This document shows, one piece after another, positions 22,316 through 25,445 of a DNA stretch of 25,445 nucleotides. Each line of letters opens with the position of its first letter. The stretch's first letter is position 1. Under the pieces are notes generated by a model, which worked only from the letters and a program-made list of their open reading frames with translations, did no database searches and had not been told where the DNA came from. The position numbers and the translations under genes are program-made. Source of the stretch: a virus; IMG/VR virus record IMGVR_UViG_3300025585_000151, positions 1-25,445 of that record; one strand, 5' to 3'.

Positions 22316-23097
22316 GCGCACTCCAGATCAAACTCATGGCGGCAGCGGATTACCACGCCAGCCGATCTCTCTCCAAGTCCGGGCTCGACCAGTTCCGAAA
22401 GTCACCAGCCCACTTCCGCGCATGGCAGGACGGTGATGCCAAGCAGGAGTCCACTCCTGCCATGGAGTTCGGCACCGCCGCTCACATGGCTGTCCTTGAG
22501 CCAGAACTGTTCATCCAGAAGTACAAGCCGTTCAACGGGGACAAGCGCACCAAGGAAGGCAAGGCCATCTGGCAGGCAATCCTCGACTCAGGCCACACCC
22601 CGCTGGCAGCAGAGACTTGGGATTCGATCAACTGCCTCGCGGCATCCGTCCACGCCCACCCTGCCGCCGCCCAACTCCTCCACCGCATCGAGCCAGAGAC
22701 CTCGTGGTTCGACAACTGGATGGGCATCGAGGTCAAAGCCCGACTCGATGGCATCGGAGACGATTACATCATCGACCTCAAGACCACCCAGGACGCATCG
22801 CCATCGGCGTTCGCCAAGTCCGTCGCGCAGTTCCGATACCATGTCCAAGCCGCTTGGTACCAGCGCATCACCGGCATCCGCCGCTTCGTATTCATCGCAG
22901 CAGAGAAGGAGCCGCCCTTCGGCATCGCCTGCTACGAGCTTGATCAGCAGGCCATCGACCTCGGCAACGAGATCATCGATGCTCAGCTTGCCACCTTCCG
23001 CGAATGCCAAGCCCTCAACTCTTGGCCCTGTTATTCATCCTCAACCGAAACCCTTTCTCTGCCCGCGTGGGCTTTGAAGAACAACGAAAACCAGTAA
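22312..23097 (+). CDS. PD-(D/E)XK exonuclease, RecE-like
   Basis: 261 residues from the GTG at 22312; the frame is open 800 bases upstream, but that part is the shadow of recT. Catalytic features are clear: MEFGTAAHMAVLEP (51-64) with the GTAAH signature of RecE/YqaJ-like nucleases, ARLDGIGDDYIIDLKTT (143-159) giving D146, D155 and K157, and YHVQAAWYQ (177-185) with the Gln helix. These match the phage exonuclease group that pairs with RecT and resects double-strand ends 5' to 3'. The N-terminus SRSLSKSGLDQFRKSPAHF fits the helical start usual in this group. The coupling to recT (GTGA overlap) supports a joint role. Confidence 0.88.
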   Translation: MSALQIKLMAAADYHASRSLSKSGLDQFRKSPAHFRAWQDGDAKQESTPAMEFGTAAHMAVLEPELFIQKYKPFNGDKRTKEGKAIWQAILDSGHTPLAAETWDSINCLAASVHAHPAAAQLLHRIEPETSWFDNWMGIEVKARLDGIGDDYIIDLKTTQDASPSAFAKSVAQFRYHVQAAWYQRITGIRRFVFIAAEKEPPFGIACYELDQQAIDLGNEIIDAQLATFRECQALNSWPCYSSSTETLSLPAWALKNNENQ

Positions 23098-23101
23098 CAC
23101 C

Positions 23102-23518
23102 ATGAAGTTCACAGTCGATCGTTCCCAAGCAGAAGTGAAGTCCTTCGCCAAGCCCGGCGAATACACCGTCGTCGTCAACTCCGCCAAGGACGAGGGCCTC
23201 GACAAGTACGGCAACCCCGTCGTCACCATCCGCTACAAGGCTGCCACCGGCGAGACCGCCAGCGACCGGTTCACCCTCAAGGAAACCCTCATGTGGCGCG
23301 TCCAGTCGCTCATCTCCGCCACCGATGCCAACATCGATGACGGCAAGGAGTTCGACTTCTCGGTCCCAGGTGCCTTCCTCGCCTTCCTCCAAGGCTTTGT
23401 GGGGCTCGCGCTCAACATCGTCCTTGAAGAGGAGAAGTACACCGACAAGAACGGTGCCGAACAAAACGTCCTGCGCGTGAAGCGGCTGAAGAAGACCCCC
23501 GCTGACGAGGCGTTCTGA
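23102..23518 (+). CDS. DUF669-like protein, likely single-strand DNA binding
   Basis: 138 residues with a leader lacking Shine-Dalgarno (CCAGTAACACC). The pattern PGEYTVVVNSAKDEGLDKYGNPVVTIRYKA, then a FTLKETLMWRVQSLISATDAN helix, an acidic DDGKEFDF turn and ALNIVLEEEKYTDKNGAEQNVLRV strands is the layout of the DUF669 group, small phage proteins with an OB-fold-like core found with recombination and replication genes. It probably binds single-stranded DNA for the exonuclease, annealing protein and helicase around it. The family is named from memory of its layout. The C-terminus ends in DEAF, with acidic residues as in single-strand binding proteins. Confidence 0.7.
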   Translation: MKFTVDRSQAEVKSFAKPGEYTVVVNSAKDEGLDKYGNPVVTIRYKAATGETASDRFTLKETLMWRVQSLISATDANIDDGKEFDFSVPGAFLAFLQGFVGLALNIVLEEEKYTDKNGAEQNVLRVKRLKKTPADEAF

Positions 23519-23532
23519 TCATCAAAACAAAG

Positions 23533-23558
23533 CCCCCGGAGGTTCCAGCCTCCGGGGG
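23533..23558 (-). terminator. Perfect GC-rich hairpin with T-rich tail on the minus strand
   Basis: CCCCCGGAGG (23533-23542) pairs exactly with CCTCCGGGGG (23549-23558) around a TTCCAG loop. On the + strand the stem is followed by TGTGCG, not T; on the minus strand it is followed by CTTTGTTTTGA, a typical terminator tail. It therefore best suits termination of leftward transcription, or an mRNA-processing or stability hairpin between the DUF669-like and helicase genes. It lies 15 bases past the first stop and 34 bases before the helicase ATG. Confidence 0.6.
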
Positions 23559-23592
23559 TGTGCGAACAAGTAACAAAGCGCAACGAAACGCT

Positions 23593-25086
23593 ATGCAGCT
23601 CCGACCCTACCAAGAGAAGTGCATCGGTCAAGTGTTCCAGTCTTGGAACCAATACCGTAAGACACTCATCGTGCTGCCTACCGGTGGTGGCAAGACAATC
23701 ATCTTTGCCAACATCGCCAGCAAAGCGACCGGTAGAACACTCATCATCGCTCACCGCGAGGAGCTGCTTCAACAGGCCATCGACAAGATCAAGACCTCAA
23801 CCGGGTTGGTCGCCGACTTGGAACGCGCCGAATCCACGAGCAGCATCAACACAAAGATCGTCGTAGGATCCATCCAGACCCTGATCCGAAGACTCGATCG
23901 ATTCACCATGGATGACTTCCAGAACGTCATCGTGGACGAATCACATCACGTCGCAGCAGACAGCTATCAGACCGTCCTAGGACACTTCGCCAGATCGCGT
24001 ATCCTCGGAGTCACCGCAACCCCGGATCGGTCCGACAAGAAACAACTCGGCTCATTCTTCGAGACCGTGGCCTACGAGGTCACACTCATGGAACTCATCA
24101 AGGATGGATACCTGTCACCCATCAAGGTCCGCGTCTGCGACGTGTCCATCGACCTGTCCAAGGTCAGCTTCTCCGCAGGCGACTTCGATTCCAACGACAC
24201 CGCTCACGCCATCGAACCATATCTCCAGCGGGTCGCGGAACAGATCAAGCAGTACGGCGGCAAGAAGACCCTCGTGTTCCTCCCGCTCATCGCCACGTCA
24301 CAGAAGATGACCGGCATCTGCCAGAGCATCGGACTCAACGCACGTCACGTCGATGGCGGCAGCGAGGATCGGGCCGACATCCTGCGCTGGTTCAAGGATC
24401 AGGAACGCGCCGTCCTCTGCAACGCCATGCTGCTCACCGAAGGGTACGATGAGCCAAGCATCGACACGATCGTCTGTCTGCGCCCAACAAGGAGCCGTGC
24501 GCTCTACACCCAGATGGTCGGTCGCGGAACCCGGCTGTTCCCAGGTAAGAACCACCTCACCATCCTCGACTTCCTGTGGATGACCGGGAAACACAAGCTC
24601 GTGAAGCCCACACGGCTCGTCACAGCAGATGAAGTCGGAGACATCGCCGACGACCTGATTTCAAAGCAAGGTGAGTTTGATCTCCAAGACGTTGCCGGCG
24701 AAGCAGTCATCCAGCGCGAGACCGCTCTGGCAAAGCAGTTGGCCATCAAGAAGAGAGCCACCGGAATACTCATCGATCCCGTCGAGTACGCAGTCTCGGT
24801 CCACGACGCATCGCTCGCAGACTTCGAGCCAACCATGCCGTGGCACTCGCAACCCATGAGCTTCAAGCAGGAACAAATGCTAAACAGCTACGGGTTCGAC
24901 GTGAAACTCGTCACCTGCAAGGGCCATGCATCAGCGATCATCGACAGGTTGATGACCCGCAATCACATGAATCTAGCCAGCCCAAAGCAGGTGCGTGTGC
25001 TGCAACGATACGGCGTGAAGAAGCCCGAACAATGGACCCGCAAAGCCGCCAGCGAGTTCCTCGACAAAGCATTCAACAAGAAATGA
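23593..25086 (+). CDS. Superfamily 2 DNA helicase (DEAD/DEAH type) with repeated C-terminal helix domain
   Basis: 497 residues from the ATG at 23593; an in-frame GTG at 23560 sits in the edge of the hairpin, and MQLRPYQ is the usual start of the group. Motifs: Walker A LPTGGGKT (28-35), IAHREELLQQA (Ia, 52-62), DESH (motif II, 115-118), TAT (III, 141-143), HVDGGSEDR (252-260), TEGYDEPSID (V, 282-291) and QMVGRGTR (VI, 307-314). It is an ATP-driven DNA-remodelling enzyme in phage replication or recombination. The C-terminal 80 residues hold two copies of a helix module: MSFKQEQMLNSYGF...GHASAII and ASPKQVRVLQRYGV...AASEFL, similar to short DNA-binding tails. The stop overlaps the next ATG. Confidence 0.88.
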   Translation: MQLRPYQEKCIGQVFQSWNQYRKTLIVLPTGGGKTIIFANIASKATGRTLIIAHREELLQQAIDKIKTSTGLVADLERAESTSSINTKIVVGSIQTLIRRLDRFTMDDFQNVIVDESHHVAADSYQTVLGHFARSRILGVTATPDRSDKKQLGSFFETVAYEVTLMELIKDGYLSPIKVRVCDVSIDLSKVSFSAGDFDSNDTAHAIEPYLQRVAEQIKQYGGKKTLVFLPLIATSQKMTGICQSIGLNARHVDGGSEDRADILRWFKDQERAVLCNAMLLTEGYDEPSIDTIVCLRPTRSRALYTQMVGRGTRLFPGKNHLTILDFLWMTGKHKLVKPTRLVTADEVGDIADDLISKQGEFDLQDVAGEAVIQRETALAKQLAIKKRATGILIDPVEYAVSVHDASLADFEPTMPWHSQPMSFKQEQMLNSYGFDVKLVTCKGHASAIIDRLMTRNHMNLASPKQVRVLQRYGVKKPEQWTRKAASEFLDKAFNKK

Positions 25087-25223
25087 ACACCGCGCTCACG
25101 ATCATCTCGATGGCCGCGATCCTCCCGATCTTCACACTCCTCGGAGTCTTCGTAGGCCACAAACTCACCATCAGATCACAGAACCAACCACCAACCAATG
25201 AACAGAACAATCGTAGCCTGTGA
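25083..25223 (+). CDS. 46-residue single-pass membrane protein
   Basis: ATG at 25083 overlaps the helicase TGA (ATGA). One hydrophobic segment at about residues 5-26 (LTIISMAAILPIFTLLGVF) is followed by a polar Gln/Asn-rich tail. The tail overlaps the start of the resolvase gene at 25198 by 26 bases. No family is recognised. A short membrane anchor in a DNA-metabolism operon could tie replication to the membrane or inhibit a host factor; that is speculation. Confidence 0.55.
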   Translation: MNTALTIISMAAILPIFTLLGVFVGHKLTIRSQNQPPTNEQNNRSL

Positions 25224-25445
25224 CCCCGGCGTGAACGGCGGGTTCGCAGTCAAAACCCAGGACAGGATCCTCCTGTTCCCAATGCCGGAATCCGTGCCGG
25301 ACATCCACGAACTCCTCATGGACATCAAACTATCAGACTCACACATCTGGATCGAGAAGGTGCCGAAGTTCGTGAGCAAACTAACCCCAGCCGCAGCCGT
25401 CGCAACACTCCACGAGAACTACGGCATCGTCCAAGGACTGGCTTA
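25198..25445 (+). CDS. RuvC-like Holliday junction resolvase (3' end beyond window)
   Basis: The frame from the ATG at 25198 stays open to the window end (82 residues visible). MNRTIVACDPGVNGGFAV has the first catalytic Asp in a DPGxxGG loop, the start signature of the RuvC/RNase H-fold nucleases, and IWIEKVPKF supplies the second acidic residue (Glu) in the expected strand. LTPAAAVATLHENYGIVQGL follows as the usual helix with a Gly. The remaining acidic residues lie past the window. It would cut branched DNA before packaging or in recombination, consistent with the recT-exonuclease-helicase neighbours. The upstream gene overlaps it. Confidence 0.8.
   Translation, partial: MNRTIVACDPGVNGGFAVKTQDRILLFPMPESVPDIHELLMDIKLSDSHIWIEKVPKFVSKLTPAAAVATLHENYGIVQGLA

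Noticed and set aside
23560-23592. GTG start 11 codons upstream for the helicase
   Set aside because: It begins just past the hairpin stem, adds a basic tail that does not look like the family, and MQLRPYQ at 23593 is the standard helicase start.
1-25445. CRISPR arrays, tRNAs, insertion sequences, attachment sites
   Set aside because: I saw no regularly spaced repeats, cloverleaf-like sequence, transposase or integrase. The repeats found are inside coding sequence. A tRNA or terminal-repeat scan was not possible here.

Overview
The window is a 25.4-kb piece of a tailed double-stranded DNA phage genome. Every gene I can support lies on the + strand, and neighbours mostly abut or overlap by 1-4 bases (ATGA, GTGA, TTGA, TAATG junctions). 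There is no integrase, tRNA, transposon or CRISPR array, and both ends cut through genes. The gene set points to a short-tailed (podovirus-like) phage: portal, scaffold, an N4-gp56-type capsid protein, an adaptor-like protein, a tail-hub-like protein, then Ala/Gln-rich putative ejection proteins ending in a 1646-residue polyvalent protein. The host cannot be named. Several starts, including that of the capsid gene, lack a clear Shine-Dalgarno and have A/C-rich leaders, which suggests a host less dependent on that signal.

Layout. Positions 1-2151: portal C-terminal part plus four small conserved-type proteins, one with a Cys cluster. Positions 2207-4314: scaffold-like protein and major capsid protein. 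Positions 4315-4436: non-coding capsid 3' region with two strong hairpins, the second a GCAA-capped terminator candidate. Positions 4437-6594: small head/tail proteins and a first fibre-like protein. Positions 6602-8219: tightly overlapping small genes for membrane (holin-like) proteins and a lipoprotein, forming a putative lysis cassette; no endolysin is recognisable. Positions 8221-9561: second fibre protein with a repeat stalk and an AT-rich tip. Positions 9558-12274: adaptor-like and tail-hub-like proteins. Positions 12271-21324: a GNAT-like protein, three putative ejection proteins and the giant protein, which carries an HEIGH metallopeptidase motif and an embedded AT-rich methyltransferase-like domain.

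From 21375 on the content changes to DNA metabolism: a small helix-turn-helix protein, a RecT-like annealing protein, a PD-(D/E)XK exonuclease, a DUF669-like protein, an SF2 helicase, a small membrane protein and the start of a RuvC-like resolvase. Together these make a phage recombination/replication module. The exonuclease would resect ends, RecT would anneal strands, the helicase would remodel DNA, and the resolvase would cut branched DNA before packaging.

The most distinctive items are the methyltransferase-like domain inside the giant protein, the capsid-gene terminator that moves the next gene's start to 4437, the three-frame overlap in the lysis region, and the hairpin before the helicase whose T-rich tail faces the minus strand.
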